From the NCBI GenBank assembly GCA_021414105.1, contig JAIOPB010000017.1, positions 1 to 64,000 on the forward strand: a DNA stretch of 64,000 bases. Direction: 5' to 3'. Position numbers and translations under genes: made by a program. The stretch is from Nitrosarchaeum sp. (lineage in GTDB: Archaea > Thermoproteota > Nitrososphaeria > Nitrososphaerales > Nitrosopumilaceae). Positions 34,986 through 43,795 of this stretch are shown here, piece after piece (position 1 is the first letter of the stretch; every line of letters starts with the position of its first letter). The notes below the pieces were generated by a model. That model made no database searches and was not told the DNA's origin. It saw only the letters and a list, made by a program, of their open reading frames with translations.

Positions 34986-35147
34986 CTATGGATTGACTTG
35001 TTGATCTTTTGTTCTCTGAATTATTTCTGATCTTAATGTGGCAAAATCTGATGTAATTTTTGTATATGTCTTAATTTCAACTAGTTCTTTTAGAATTTTT
35101 TCTAATAACTCTATTATTCTTTGTTGGTTTTCTTGTTCATTTGGCAT
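34986..35147 (-). CDS. 53-residue helical hypothetical protein
   Basis: ATG 35147 to TAG 34986. It reads MPNEQENQQRIIELLEKI and on, a heptad-like coil (IIELLEKILKELVEIK), then TYTKITSDFATL and a polar end. No Cys and no membrane segment. Probably a small coiled-coil protein. Clean start and stop, no overlapping gene. Function is unknown. Confidence 0.5.
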   Translation of the reverse strand: MPNEQENQQRIIELLEKILKELVEIKTYTKITSDFATLRSEIIQRTKDQQVNP

Positions 35148-35252
35148 ATTGTCTGATGATTTTTTTTACTTTTTAAGTTTTATAAGGTCAAACATTGCAT
35201 CTTGATGATTTTTTATGTATCTGCTCAAATACAAATTAGTTGTATGTTGTTT

Positions 35253-35612
35253 TTAGGCTACCTTTGTTTTATCATCTACTAACTTGAATCTTGATAATAC
35301 TTTGTACATGATAAATACAATCAGAGCTATTATTGCAAAATCGATAATATTTGCAATAAAGTCTCCATACTTGAATTCTGAAATAACTCCAGTTGCACTG
35401 TTGACAATATTAGTTTGAAGCGTTTTAAGTTCCCCTGATGGTAAAGCTAATCCTACCATTGGATTGATGATGTCAGTTACTAGTGCACTAACTAACTTTG
35501 ATGCTGCTGCACCTATGACAAATGCAATTGCTAATCCAATAATGCCAAAAGTCTTAAGAAAACCCATGAATTCTTGAATAAAGCTTTGTTTTGCAGATGG
35601 TGCTTCAGTCAT
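35253..35612 (-). CDS. mscL: Large-conductance mechanosensitive channel MscL
   Basis: 119 residues. The N-terminal amphipathic helix precedes TM1 (FGIIGLAIAFVIGAAASKLV), the conserved SALVTDIINPMVG segment, an extracellular loop, and TM2 (IIDFAIIALIVFIMYKVL). This is the homopentameric tension-gated channel that protects against hypo-osmotic shock. Confidence 0.92.
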   Translation of the reverse strand: MTEAPSAKQSFIQEFMGFLKTFGIIGLAIAFVIGAAASKLVSALVTDIINPMVGLALPSGELKTLQTNIVNSATGVISEFKYGDFIANIIDFAIIALIVFIMYKVLSRFKLVDDKTKVA

Positions 35613-35973
35613 AAATTTTAAGAAATGTTTCTCCGATAAAATAAAACCTGATCAACAATATTGGTTTACCACAGTAAAATAATTTTCATCATTTTTGATC
35701 GGTCTGTTATTATCTTTATTCACACCTAAAAAACAAAATGAATTTTAATTCTTTGATGTTTAAGATTTTGTTTCTTCTTTATTTGATTTTAGTTTGTTAC
35801 AAATAGAACAATCTTGTATCATTGATTTGATTTTTTGTTTTAATCCCATATTGACACGTTTTTTATTCCGAATATAACCTGTAACTATTTCTCTAATTTA
35901 ACCTCAAATTCCTCTTTTAATGAGAAAAAGATCAGATCTAAACTTTGAAATATCGTATTATGGTTGATGTATC
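35613..35973. other. 361-bp region between mscL and the Lrp-like gene
   Basis: Strongly A+T-rich. It contains the probable mscL promoter and one possible 29-codon minus-strand gene (35760-35849, listed separately). TATA-like AATATCGTATTA near 35949 may serve the gene at 35974. No RNA gene, repeat or long reading frame is seen. Confidence 0.4.
35760..35849 (-). CDS. Possible 29-residue CxxC peptide
   Basis: ATG 35849 to TAA 35760. It reads MGLKQKIKSMIQDCSICNKL and ends KEETKS. A TATA-like GGTTATATT on the minus strand, about 25 bp upstream, supports it. The single CxxC and basic helix are all that can be said. It could be spurious. Confidence 0.3.
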   Translation of the reverse strand: MGLKQKIKSMIQDCSICNKLKSNKEETKS

Positions 35974-36207
35974 GTGACTACTGCTTATGTTATGATTAAC
36001 TGTGAACTTGGCGCAGAAGAGACCATTATGGAGAAATTAAAAGAAATAGAACAAGTTAAAGACGTATTTGGAACTATTGGAACTCATGATATGATGGTAA
36101 AATTAGATGCTGAAAATTTTGAAAAAATTAGAGAGGTTGTATCTAGAAACATCCAAAAAATAGAAAAAATTCGAACAATCTCCACACTTGTGAAAAAAGA
36201 TAATTGA
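35974..36207 (+). CDS. Stand-alone Lrp/AsnC ligand-binding (RAM) domain protein
   Basis: 77 residues from a GTG start. The beta-alpha-beta-beta-alpha-beta RAM fold is visible: AYVMINCELGAEETIMEKLK, then VFGTIGTHDMMVKLDAEN and IRTISTLVKK. The DNA-binding HTH of Lrp proteins is absent. Such proteins bind amino acids and can modulate full-length Lrp regulators. A 58-residue gene follows 22 bp later on the same strand. Confidence 0.85.
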   Translation: MTTAYVMINCELGAEETIMEKLKEIEQVKDVFGTIGTHDMMVKLDAENFEKIREVVSRNIQKIEKIRTISTLVKKDN

Positions 36208-36229
36208 AGTTATGGATTAGGTGAATTAA

Positions 36230-36406
36230 ATGTCAAATGAAAAAAATGAGATTGAAAAATTAATTGACACTATGATATCTAGCGGAGATGAATTAGTTCA
36301 AAAGCTCAAGACCGTTTTGCCTGATTCCTTATCTGAATCTATGATGTTATTTCATGAATCTAATGTTACAAATCTTACAAAAATTAAAGAATTTCTAAAT
36401 AAATAA
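36230..36406 (+). CDS. 58-residue acidic helical protein following the RAM protein
   Basis: ATG 36230 to TAA 36404-36406. An AGGTGA ribosome-binding site at 36219-36224 lies 5 nt before the ATG, a good leadered-gene signal and consistent with operon transcription from the RAM gene. The protein (MSNEKNEIEKLIDTMISSGD onward) is helical with no Cys. Function is unknown. Confidence 0.6.
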   Translation: MSNEKNEIEKLIDTMISSGDELVQKLKTVLPDSLSESMMLFHESNVTNLTKIKEFLNK

Positions 36407-36464
36407 GCACAGTCACTAAGAATTTGTACTATATGCTTTTTAATCTTTAATTGGATATTCTAAC

Positions 36465-36842
36465 ATGACTAGATCTCGTACCATTTCTATTCTTGTTAAC
36501 AAAAAAACAGGCGATACATTTGATGCTATTTTGAATTGTCCTCCAAAAATGATGCCTGATGCTAAGATGACTGTTGATGGCTGGTGGTCTTTTTCAACAC
36601 CTAGAGGAAATGCTCGATTGAAATTCAAAGAAAACAAATCTCTTGGAATTCTAGATCATGTGTTTATTGATCAAGAGTCAAAATGGGATGTTCCGATGCG
36701 AATAGTTTCTAGCGGTGATGAATCTGAAGTAGTAATTACTTTGATAAAACCACACGAACTGACAGATAAACAATTCAATGAAAGAATGGTAGAAATAGAA
36801 CAAGTATTTGTAAATATGAAAAAAATTATTGAACTGCCATGA
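36465..36842 (+). CDS. SRPBCC-like hypothetical protein
   Basis: 125 residues. The N-terminal ISILVNKKTGDTFDAILNCP, Trp-containing middle strands (VDGWWSFSTPRGNARLKF) and long C-terminal helix (NERMVEIEQVFVNMKKIIE) give the helix-grip/START-like fold of SRPBCC lipid- or polyketide-binding proteins. The ligand is unknown. Another SRPBCC gene lies at 37423. Confidence 0.65.
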   Translation: MTRSRTISILVNKKTGDTFDAILNCPPKMMPDAKMTVDGWWSFSTPRGNARLKFKENKSLGILDHVFIDQESKWDVPMRIVSSGDESEVVITLIKPHELTDKQFNERMVEIEQVFVNMKKIIELP

Positions 36843-36909
36843 TGAAAAATTTTACCTGTTTTTATAACTACACTTTGGGCAGAAATTAAGAACAAAACAT
36901 ACCTTAAGG

Positions 36910-36920
36910 TTAAATATAAT
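36910..36920 (+). promoter_or_regulatory. TATA box before the interrupted 23-codon frame
   Basis: TTAAATATAAT is centred about 28 bp before ATG 36943, a strong match to leaderless promoters in this window. Confidence 0.4.
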
Positions 36921-36942
36921 TTTTGTAAGTAAAACCAGAGAT

Positions 36943-37011
36943 ATGCCTTATTAAGAAATCTATTTTCAGCGGTTAAAAGAAGACAATCCTGAAGAGTTAG
37001 AGAAATTCTAA
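36943..37011 (+). pseudogene. Possible tiny gene interrupted by an in-frame TAA
   Basis: ATG 36943 gives M-P-Y then TAA, but the same frame continues EIYFQRLKEDNPEELEKF to a second TAA at 37009. The continuation has normal helical protein character and a good promoter precedes it. It may be a broken microprotein gene, a sequence error, or chance. Confidence 0.25.
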
Positions 37012-37061
37012 TTCATCAAAAACAACTAATTTTGTTTCTATCTTTAATTTTATTTTCTGCC

Positions 37062-37391
37062 TTAGTCTTTTTCTGAATTTTTATCGCCACCAGGACCTAC
37101 CATGTCTTCTGGTCTGACCTCATTATCCCATTTGCCTTTAATTCCTTTGATCAACGATATGACTCCACTCACAATCAATACTATAACAATTGCAAAAAAT
37201 AAAGTTTGATCAAATATCTTCGATGAGCAGTTGACTATAATTGGTTCTTTATCATCATAATATTTGTAACATTCATCAAATTCACTGGCTTCTATGTTTG
37301 CAATTTGATAGTCATGTCCAAATACACCTAAAATCAAAAACCCTGAAAAAATAACCACAATACCGATAATGATATAGCGCATATCACTCAT
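37062..37391 (-). CDS. Two-span membrane protein, hypothetical
   Basis: 109 residues. Helix 1 at about 6-24 (YIIIGIVVIFSGFLILGVF) and helix 2 at about 67-85 (TLFFAIVIVLIVSGVISLI) enclose a short loop with Cys residues (DECYKYYDDKEPIIVNCS) that could be disulfide-bonded outside. The C-terminus is charged. No family is recognised. Confidence 0.65.
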   Translation of the reverse strand: MSDMRYIIIGIVVIFSGFLILGVFGHDYQIANIEASEFDECYKYYDDKEPIIVNCSSKIFDQTLFFAIVIVLIVSGVISLIKGIKGKWDNEVRPEDMVGPGGDKNSEKD

Positions 37392-37422
37392 GAATTTATT
37401 TTTACGATATACTATTTACACT

Positions 37423-37893
37423 TTATTTACTTGTGCCTTCTAGTGATCTTTTTAGATTTTCTAAAGATGTCTCATAAAATGTTCCCATAAATGTTACAAA
37501 TTTCATAAATTGCTTCATTGACATCTTTTTACTATTGAAATAAGATTGCCATGTTAACTGAGTTGTTTTTTTATTTTTTGATTTGATAGCGATTGTTGCT
37601 ACGTATACTCTTAGAGGTAATCCATATGTTGCAACATATGTAAAATATTCCTTTTCTTTCCATGCAATTATGTGTTCTTCGATAGTATTGCCATCCGTAA
37701 ATGTAATCTTGCGTATTGCTCCAATATCTCTTCTTTTTTTCGAAAGATATGTTGTTTTTTTGACATCTATCACCCATGATGAAAGTCCTGCTATGTTACT
37801 TATTTTTCGCCAAACTTTTTCTTTTGATGCTTTGATCGTAATGATTTTCTTAACTGAGCCAGTATGAAATGATTTTTTCACATTTTTTGTCAT
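37423..37893 (-). CDS. SRPBCC-family (polyketide cyclase/dehydrase-like) protein
   Basis: 156 residues. ITIKASKEKVWRKISNIAGL is the classic SRPBCC opening strand and helix. Middle strands (GAIRKITFTDGNTIEEHIIA) and the ending helix (MKQFMKFVTFMGTFYETSLE) complete the fold. It probably binds a hydrophobic ligand. Specific function is unknown. Confidence 0.8.
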   Translation of the reverse strand: MTKNVKKSFHTGSVKKIITIKASKEKVWRKISNIAGLSSWVIDVKKTTYLSKKRRDIGAIRKITFTDGNTIEEHIIAWKEKEYFTYVATYGLPLRVYVATIAIKSKNKKTTQLTWQSYFNSKKMSMKQFMKFVTFMGTFYETSLENLKRSLEGTSK

Positions 37894-37969
37894 GTTGTCT
37901 GTATTTTTGAGTGAGTTTTAAATTTTATTTCTCTAACACATTTAATCCCCAGAGGTTAAACCTTAACAA

Positions 37970-39256
37970 ATGGTCTTTGGATGGGGTAAAAAGAAAGAAG
38001 AAAAAATATCTGAAGAAATTCCTTCACAAAAACAGATTCAGTTACCTGATGTATCTAAAATTACCCATCAAATACTTGAATTAAGAACAACACAGATTCT
38101 GTCTGACATAAAATCTATCAGAAATAATACTGAACCCCTGATTGCAGAACTCATTATGATCGGAAATACACTTGAAAAAGATAATCTTCAGGTCGATGAG
38201 ATAGATAAACACCTTCGAATAATTGTAGTTAGAGGCAAACAACAAGTAATTGATATGATAAAAAAAGATGCAACACATTTACCTGATATTGCCTCTTATG
38301 ATGATGCTGAAAATCTAAGTGTTATTTTAAATCAAATGTTAAAAAAAATTGGAGATGTTCTTGGACGACAAACTCGAGTAATACACATTTTTGCAAAAAA
38401 ATATGCTGAAAAATTAAAAGAAATTTTAATACAAATGAATTCAAATCATGTTGAAATCCAACAACTGTTAAAAAATTATGATAATGCCAAATCCCTTTCT
38501 GCTGAAATTTTAGAATCGTTAAAAGAAATCGCTGATTTAGAACACAATATCACAAAGAAAGAGCAAAGAATTGCTGAAATTCATAGTTTCATTGATTCCC
38601 TTGACAAAAAAATTCTTTCCTTTGAAGGTTCAATTAAAAAAATACAAACTTCAGAAGAATATGGAAAATTTTTAGATTTAAAACGAATTTTGGATGAATT
38701 TACTATTAAAAAAAATCAAATAAAAAATGAAATCGACTCACAATTCACAAAAATTTCAAGACCTCTTAGTAGATATGAATATGTTTCATCATTGGATAAA
38801 GAACAAAAAAATCTTCTATCTAAATTAATTGAAGATCCATTTGAGGTATTGCTTTCCAAGAATAGAGATTCAATAATACTTATTTTAGAAAATGTACGAA
38901 AGGGAATTACTTCAGGCTCCATTTCTGTTAAAGACGCTGAAAAATCATTTTCACAAATAACTGAAACCGAAGAAGCGTTAGATGGATTTATCAAACAAGT
39001 AACTGCATTTGTAGATAAAAGACAAAACATTCAAGATCAAATGTTTGCACTTGAATCAAATGAATTATCTGATCTTACAAGCGATCTGAAAAATGCTCTT
39101 TCTAATAAAGAAAACTCTGAATTAAAAATCAAAACATTTCAAGCTGAAATCAACGAATCTCATTCTAATATTCCCAAATTAATCTCTGATATTGAAGTTA
39201 AACTAAGAAAATTCTCTAATACTGCTTACACTATTACTTATCCTAAATTTAATTAG
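37970..39256 (+). CDS. Large coiled-coil protein, hypothetical
   Basis: 428 residues, nearly all helical after a basic N-terminus (MVFGWGKKKEEKISEEI). Coiled coils span roughly 45-110, 120-230 and 280-410. No membrane segment or nucleotide motif. It starts a same-strand run of four genes: this one, a JAMM protease (22 bp later), a membrane zinc-ribbon protein and a 104-residue protein. It could be a cytoskeletal or scaffold protein serving the protease. Function is unknown. Confidence 0.7.
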   Translation: MVFGWGKKKEEKISEEIPSQKQIQLPDVSKITHQILELRTTQILSDIKSIRNNTEPLIAELIMIGNTLEKDNLQVDEIDKHLRIIVVRGKQQVIDMIKKDATHLPDIASYDDAENLSVILNQMLKKIGDVLGRQTRVIHIFAKKYAEKLKEILIQMNSNHVEIQQLLKNYDNAKSLSAEILESLKEIADLEHNITKKEQRIAEIHSFIDSLDKKILSFEGSIKKIQTSEEYGKFLDLKRILDEFTIKKNQIKNEIDSQFTKISRPLSRYEYVSSLDKEQKNLLSKLIEDPFEVLLSKNRDSIILILENVRKGITSGSISVKDAEKSFSQITETEEALDGFIKQVTAFVDKRQNIQDQMFALESNELSDLTSDLKNALSNKENSELKIKTFQAEINESHSNIPKLISDIEVKLRKFSNTAYTITYPKFN

Positions 39257-39278
39257 TTCTAAACTATAATATCTTGAC

Positions 39279-39677
39279 ATGTTATTCAAAAAGAAAAAAT
39301 TTGAAAGACAGATTTCTTTACAAAAAACAGTTCTAGATAGCATTTTATCTTATTGTCAAATGAAGCATCCCAATGAATGTATTCTTATTTTGAAAGGTAA
39401 ATCAAAACAAGGGCAGATCTTAATTGATGGACTAGTAATTCCACCATTTCATTACTCTGGACCAACATTTGCAGGATTCCCTCACTCTTTTTTGCCTTTT
39501 GATATGAGTTATGTTGGAGTCGTCCATTCTCATCCAAGTGGAACAGCTGATCCTTCTGTCACTGATCTTCATAATTTCTTTGGATTGGTATCAATGATTG
39601 TCAAATCACCCTATGGGGATGATGATATCTTTGCTTGGGATAGTAACGGGAATTCCATAAATCTAGCAATTATCTAA
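39279..39677 (+). CDS. JAMM/MPN+ metalloprotease
   Basis: 132 residues. The full JAMM zinc signature is present: Glu33 (NECILIL), His83-x-His85 (VVHSHPSG), Ser93 and Asp96 (DPSVTD). Archaeal JAMM enzymes remove ubiquitin-like SAMP modifiers or process small modifiers. This copy is a single minimal domain with a basic N-terminus (MLFKKKKFERQ) and no signal peptide. It lies 22 bp after the coiled-coil gene. Confidence 0.9.
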   Translation: MLFKKKKFERQISLQKTVLDSILSYCQMKHPNECILILKGKSKQGQILIDGLVIPPFHYSGPTFAGFPHSFLPFDMSYVGVVHSHPSGTADPSVTDLHNFFGLVSMIVKSPYGDDDIFAWDSNGNSINLAII

Positions 39678-39727
39678 ATTAAAAAATCCCTCTCAAGTTA
39701 TAGAAAGAATGAGAAATCCTGACAAAA

Positions 39728-39737
39728 CTTTATAAGT
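39728..39737 (+). promoter_or_regulatory. TATA box of the membrane zinc-ribbon gene
   Basis: CTTTATAAGT is centred about 28 bp before the TTG at 39761, so this gene has its own promoter and a leaderless start. Confidence 0.5.
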
Positions 39738-39760
39738 ATTTTGAATGTATTTTCATTGAA

Positions 39761-40072
39761 TTGTTTAATTATAAGACTTATTTGATATTCTTGTTTGCAT
39801 CACTTGGTATCAGCATTGGACTGCAAATGATTCTTCCATTTCCATATGGTCTTGGTGCAGCTCTAGCTATTTTCATAGCGTTTCCAATGTTGTTAAGAAA
39901 ACGATACATGAGTCGTATGAAAGGATATGGCGATTCTGGAACTGGCGGTGGATTCTTTGGAATGAACTCTGGTGGTACTGGAGTGCGCTATGTGTGTCTA
40001 GTTTGTAGTAACAAACACAAAGGCGGCACTTGTCCTAGATGTGGTTCTAAAATGCAACGTGCTGATTTTTAA
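39761..40072 (+). CDS. Membrane protein with C-terminal zinc ribbon
   Basis: 103 residues from a TTG start placed by the TATA box. Two close membrane helices (about 6-23 and 29-45) are followed by a Gly/Arg linker (RMKGYGDSGTGGGFF) and a zinc ribbon with CLVC and CPRC pairs near 80-95. The ribbon would face the cytoplasm and may bind protein or nucleic acid. The 104-residue gene follows 9 bp later. Function is unknown. Confidence 0.7.
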   Translation: MFNYKTYLIFLFASLGISIGLQMILPFPYGLGAALAIFIAFPMLLRKRYMSRMKGYGDSGTGGGFFGMNSGGTGVRYVCLVCSNKHKGGTCPRCGSKMQRADF

Positions 40073-40081
40073 AAGATAAAA

Positions 40082-40396
40082 ATGTCATTAGATGAAATCC
40101 GAAAAAAAGTAATGTTTCATAATTCAATTGATGTTTGGATTGCTACATGCACAGAAAAAAATATTGGTTGGACAGATACGGAAAAATATAAAAAATTTAT
40201 CTCTTATTTGCTAAAAAATAATCTGAATCTAAAAGCATTTTCTTTATGTGCTCACGAAGCAGGTGCAACCGAACAAGAGAAAACAAAATTCGCTGATACA
40301 TTATCCGAGTCTAAGGATCCAAATGCCGCAACGTACACAATAAAACTAAACGATGCCACATTGGATGTAATTAGAAAATTTCATTTACAAAATTAA
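40082..40396 (+). CDS. 104-residue hypothetical protein
   Basis: Soluble, helical protein (MSLDEIRKKVMFHNSIDVW). A Cys/His-containing middle (FSLCAHEAGATEQEKTKF) is seen, with no complete metal site. It starts 9 bp after the membrane zinc-ribbon gene, so the pair is co-transcribed. It is adjacent end-to-end with the ABC permease gene. No family is recognised. Confidence 0.65.
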   Translation: MSLDEIRKKVMFHNSIDVWIATCTEKNIGWTDTEKYKKFISYLLKNNLNLKAFSLCAHEAGATEQEKTKFADTLSESKDPNAATYTIKLNDATLDVIRKFHLQN

Positions 40397-41764
40397 TTAT
40401 CTTTTGAGTTTTGGATTTACAATTGCATCTAATGCATTACCTATAAAGACAAAAGCAAGTCCAGTTATTGCTATCATTACCCCTGGCGGCATTATCCACC
40501 ACCATAATCCTCTAGCTGCCGCACCGTACACATTGGCATCATGTAAAATTTGCCCCCATGTTGGAAATGATGGATCGCCTAATCCTAAGAAACTAAGCCC
40601 TGCTTCTGTTGTAATTGCAGCTGGCACTGATATGGCAATACTGGCAAACGCATATGGTAGTAACTGTGGCAAAATATGCCTAAGTACGATCTTTGAATCT
40701 TTCTGACCCATCATATTGGCTGCTTCTACATATCCTCTGGTTTTAATTTGCAACGCCATACTTCTTGCAACTTTTGCTATTCCGACCCAACCAAATATCA
40801 TCAAAAACCCAATCATCACAAAAATACTATTGCTAATTGTAACAGATAGAATAATCAAAAATGGAAGTGCTGGCAGTGCATAGATTACGTCATTAAATCG
40901 CATCATTGTTTCATCTGTTTTTTTACCTCTATAGCCCGCATACACCCCATACAGCAAACCCATTATCACTGATGCTATTGCTACAACCAACCCTATGAAA
41001 AGTGCTAAAGGTGTTCCCCATAGTAATCCTGCAGCTAAATCCCTTCTCAGCTCATCTGTTCCCATAATTCCAAAAGCTTTGCCTCCTATGATTAGCTTGG
41101 ATTCTGAAATCTGATTTTCTGAATCACTGCCATACATCTTAATCAAAAAAATATAATTCCCTTTTAGTGGTTCATGATTCTCTGTTTTAGAAAAAACGAT
41201 GTCTTCTACTGATAAATTATTTATAGAAAACAAAAATTTGTTTGATTGTAGATATAGGTTTTTTCTAATTGCATTATCTGTGGAGAATATTCTTTCACTA
41301 TGAATTGAATTTGAATCTGAATATGGCAGTGATGTTGATAATAATTTTAATTGTATTCCATCTGGGCGTATTACATCCATTTGTAATAACGGCGTTCCTG
41401 AATATTTTGCAGAAAACTCATAAATGAAATCATTTGGAAAATCACCATAGTCAAAATTTACTCCAAACTGATGAGATGTAATTGACGTGTCTCCTGATAC
41501 ATCATAGTTGACATTTGGTGTATTCAAAATTTTGTGTTCAGGAATTTTTTCACTCAAAAATAAATTAATCCATACCGGTATGGCAACTTTGGGATATGAA
41601 ATCCAGTTTCCTGGATTATTCCATTCTTTAAAAGTGTCTACTGGAATTACAACAACTACAATAATTGATGTAAAAATTAAAACCGATAAAATGGCAATGC
41701 CTGCAATGCCTATTTTGCTTTTAAGAAACTCTACCTTGATTTCTTGTGATGTGATGCTACTCAT
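40397..41764 (-). CDS. Peptide-type ABC transporter permease (DppC/OppC family) with large insert
   Basis: 455 residues, well above the usual ~290. TM1 is at about 17-40. A roughly 190-residue extracytoplasmic region sits between TM1 and the permease core, which starts near AAGLLWGTPLALFIG. The EAA-like loop MALQIKTRGYVEAANMMGQK and the usual C-terminal helices follow. Its partner permease lies 1 bp upstream. No ATPase or solute-binding gene is in the window, so substrate is unknown. Confidence 0.88.
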   Translation of the reverse strand: MSSITSQEIKVEFLKSKIGIAGIAILSVLIFTSIIVVVVIPVDTFKEWNNPGNWISYPKVAIPVWINLFLSEKIPEHKILNTPNVNYDVSGDTSITSHQFGVNFDYGDFPNDFIYEFSAKYSGTPLLQMDVIRPDGIQLKLLSTSLPYSDSNSIHSERIFSTDNAIRKNLYLQSNKFLFSINNLSVEDIVFSKTENHEPLKGNYIFLIKMYGSDSENQISESKLIIGGKAFGIMGTDELRRDLAAGLLWGTPLALFIGLVVAIASVIMGLLYGVYAGYRGKKTDETMMRFNDVIYALPALPFLIILSVTISNSIFVMIGFLMIFGWVGIAKVARSMALQIKTRGYVEAANMMGQKDSKIVLRHILPQLLPYAFASIAISVPAAITTEAGLSFLGLGDPSFPTWGQILHDANVYGAAARGLWWWIMPPGVMIAITGLAFVFIGNALDAIVNPKLKR

Positions 41765-41765
41765 T

Positions 41766-42818
41766 TTAGCCTGTTCTCACTCGTGGGTCAAAATATCCGT
41801 ACAGTAAATCTGCAACAAATATGCTAATTAAGAAAAACACTGTCAAAATGTATGTGGCCCCAATAATTACGGGTAGATCCATGACTGTAATTGCCTCAAA
41901 ATACAGCCTGCCCATGCCTGGCCAATCAAATACTGCTTCTGTAATTATTGCACCACCTAATGACCCTGAAAGACTCAATGCTAGAATAGTGACTATTGGT
42001 GGGGCTGCATTTTTTAGAGCATGTGTGTAGATTATTTTTTTCTGATTAATTCCCATGGTCTTTTTTGCAATTATGAAATCTTCTTGCATTATTCCTACTA
42101 TGAAATTTCTAACTAAATACGCCCATGATCCAAAACCTATGATTACAATTGTGATCAAAGGCAATGTCATATGATATAGTAAAGATCCGATATAACTTGG
42201 ATCTGATGATGGAATTAATGGTGTTGCTCTTGCAGGAAAAATATGATATACAAATGAAAATACAAATATCATTAACATTCCTATCCACCAAACAGGAAAA
42301 CTAGAGCTAATTATTGCAAAACTGGATGTTATTCTGTCCAGTATTGATCCTGCTTTGCTTCCTGCTAATGCTCCTAAAAAAATACCTATCACTGATATTA
42401 TGATTGTTGCAGTTGTAAACAGTAGGATGGTTCTGGGTAGTTTTTCTAAAATAATTTCTTTGACATCTGATGATCCCGAATCACTAGTAAGAAATGTTGC
42501 ATGACCAAAGTCTAGAAATAATATTTTATACATTGTTAAACCTATTCTCTGTGGAGAATACCATGGTTCATCTAAGCCTAAAGTCTTGATTCTTTGTTCA
42601 ATTTGCGTCTGAATGAATAACTCAAATTCATCCACAGACGAAAAACTTTCTGCAATTGCAGGATTTTCTGTAATTTCTGATCTTACTTGAAAAACAACTC
42701 CTTGTTTTAAGATGCTGTCCATATTTGATCCTACTAACGCAATTGTAATGAGTAATGTGATCATTAAAACTCCAAACATTGTGATTAAACGCGTAGCAAC
42801 ATATCTTTTCAAAGTCAA
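41766..42818 (-). CDS. Peptide-type ABC transporter permease (DppB/OppB family)
   Basis: 350 residues with six membrane helices. The N-terminal MTLKRYVATRLITMFGVLM and the permease signature (VRNFIVGIMQEDFIIAKKTM in the EAA region, then HALKNAAPPIVTILALSLSG) identify the DppB family. It forms the heterodimeric pore with the downstream DppC-type protein (1 bp apart). Confidence 0.9.
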   Translation of the reverse strand: MTLKRYVATRLITMFGVLMITLLITIALVGSNMDSILKQGVVFQVRSEITENPAIAESFSSVDEFELFIQTQIEQRIKTLGLDEPWYSPQRIGLTMYKILFLDFGHATFLTSDSGSSDVKEIILEKLPRTILLFTTATIIISVIGIFLGALAGSKAGSILDRITSSFAIISSSFPVWWIGMLMIFVFSFVYHIFPARATPLIPSSDPSYIGSLLYHMTLPLITIVIIGFGSWAYLVRNFIVGIMQEDFIIAKKTMGINQKKIIYTHALKNAAPPIVTILALSLSGSLGGAIITEAVFDWPGMGRLYFEAITVMDLPVIIGATYILTVFFLISIFVADLLYGYFDPRVRTG

Positions 42819-43092
42819 TAACCAGAAATAGTAAACTCAGTTTATAATAATTGCAGTATGAATCTGCATTTTAGTTAGTTCTGAGCAGATTTCATGTGAT
42901 CTTGTGCCTAATTATGGCCCTTTCTTTTTTCCTTTGATGTTTATGATATATCAAATAAAATTAAACTCTGAAAAACTTCTAACTATATTGAACTAATGAA
43001 AACGCTCTTCTCAAGGCAAAAATGATGATATTGATTAGTCTAATGTCATAAAAAAATTAAAGAATAAAAAATAACTATGTGATAACTATCTT

Positions 43093-43329
43093 ATGAGTGC
43101 AAATACTATACGAAAGGCCAAAAAACTAGTTGAGACTGGCGGCGTTGTTAAAGTTGATGATGATCTATACCAAATAAAATCCTCATCTAATCCTGAGAAG
43201 TCTTATTTCGTGACATCTGATACATGTGAATGTCCTGGGTTCAAAAATTTCTACAAGTTTCATCATGGTAAGGGATTAAAGGCAAATTGTTCTCATTTAG
43301 AAGCAATAAGAATTTTCAAAGAATATTAG
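43093..43329 (+). CDS. SWIM zinc-finger protein (78 aa)
   Basis: The protein is essentially one SWIM domain: Cys45-x-Cys47 (TCECPGF), then Cys66-x-His68 (NCSHLEA), the CxCx(n)CxH pattern. SWIM domains bind DNA or protein and often accompany SNF2 helicases or recombination factors. Here it stands alone, about 2 kb before an SNF2 gene. The start is ATG 43093. Confidence 0.82.
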   Translation: MSANTIRKAKKLVETGGVVKVDDDLYQIKSSSNPEKSYFVTSDTCECPGFKNFYKFHHGKGLKANCSHLEAIRIFKEY

Positions 43330-43467
43330 ATCTTATTTGTCTGTTGTTTGTTTTGCCAACTTATATTTTCAATTATTGTTGGACATGAAATTGACTTAAT
43401 CAATTGTACATATCTGATGTCTATAGTCTTAGAATTATTTGGTTTTTATAAAATAGAAAAATTGCTA

Positions 43468-43635
43468 TTATATGCAACAAATCGATTTTTTGAAATCTTC
43501 TGAATTCCTTTCAAAATCACATTCCTTGCATACCTGCCAGCTTCTTTTTTTTAGTATTGTAAAAGATGCTTCATAACTTACAGAATACATCTTTCCCCCA
43601 CATGAAGGGCATGGTAATGGTATGTCGATTTTCAT
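43468..43635 (-). CDS. Small zinc-ribbon protein (55 aa)
   Basis: ATG 43635 to TAA 43468. CPSC near residue 9 and CKEC near residue 36 form a zinc ribbon with 23 residues between, and an extra CC near the C-terminus. MKIDIPLPCPSCGG is a typical opening. Not recognised as a specific family. Its start codon faces the PEFG gene promoter. Confidence 0.6.
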   Translation of the reverse strand: MKIDIPLPCPSCGGKMYSVSYEASFTILKKRSWQVCKECDFERNSEDFKKSICCI

Positions 43636-43795
43636 TGATACTGCTGATGTTTTTTTGATTATAAGGCACGCGTAGAATTGATAAGTCGTTCATACCATCT
43701 TGTTCTATTAATTGTTTGAATATTTTAGTTTCATTTTCGATAAAAAAGTACCTTTTCTTAAAAATCTATAAATATTATGTTCTTCGCCGATAAAC

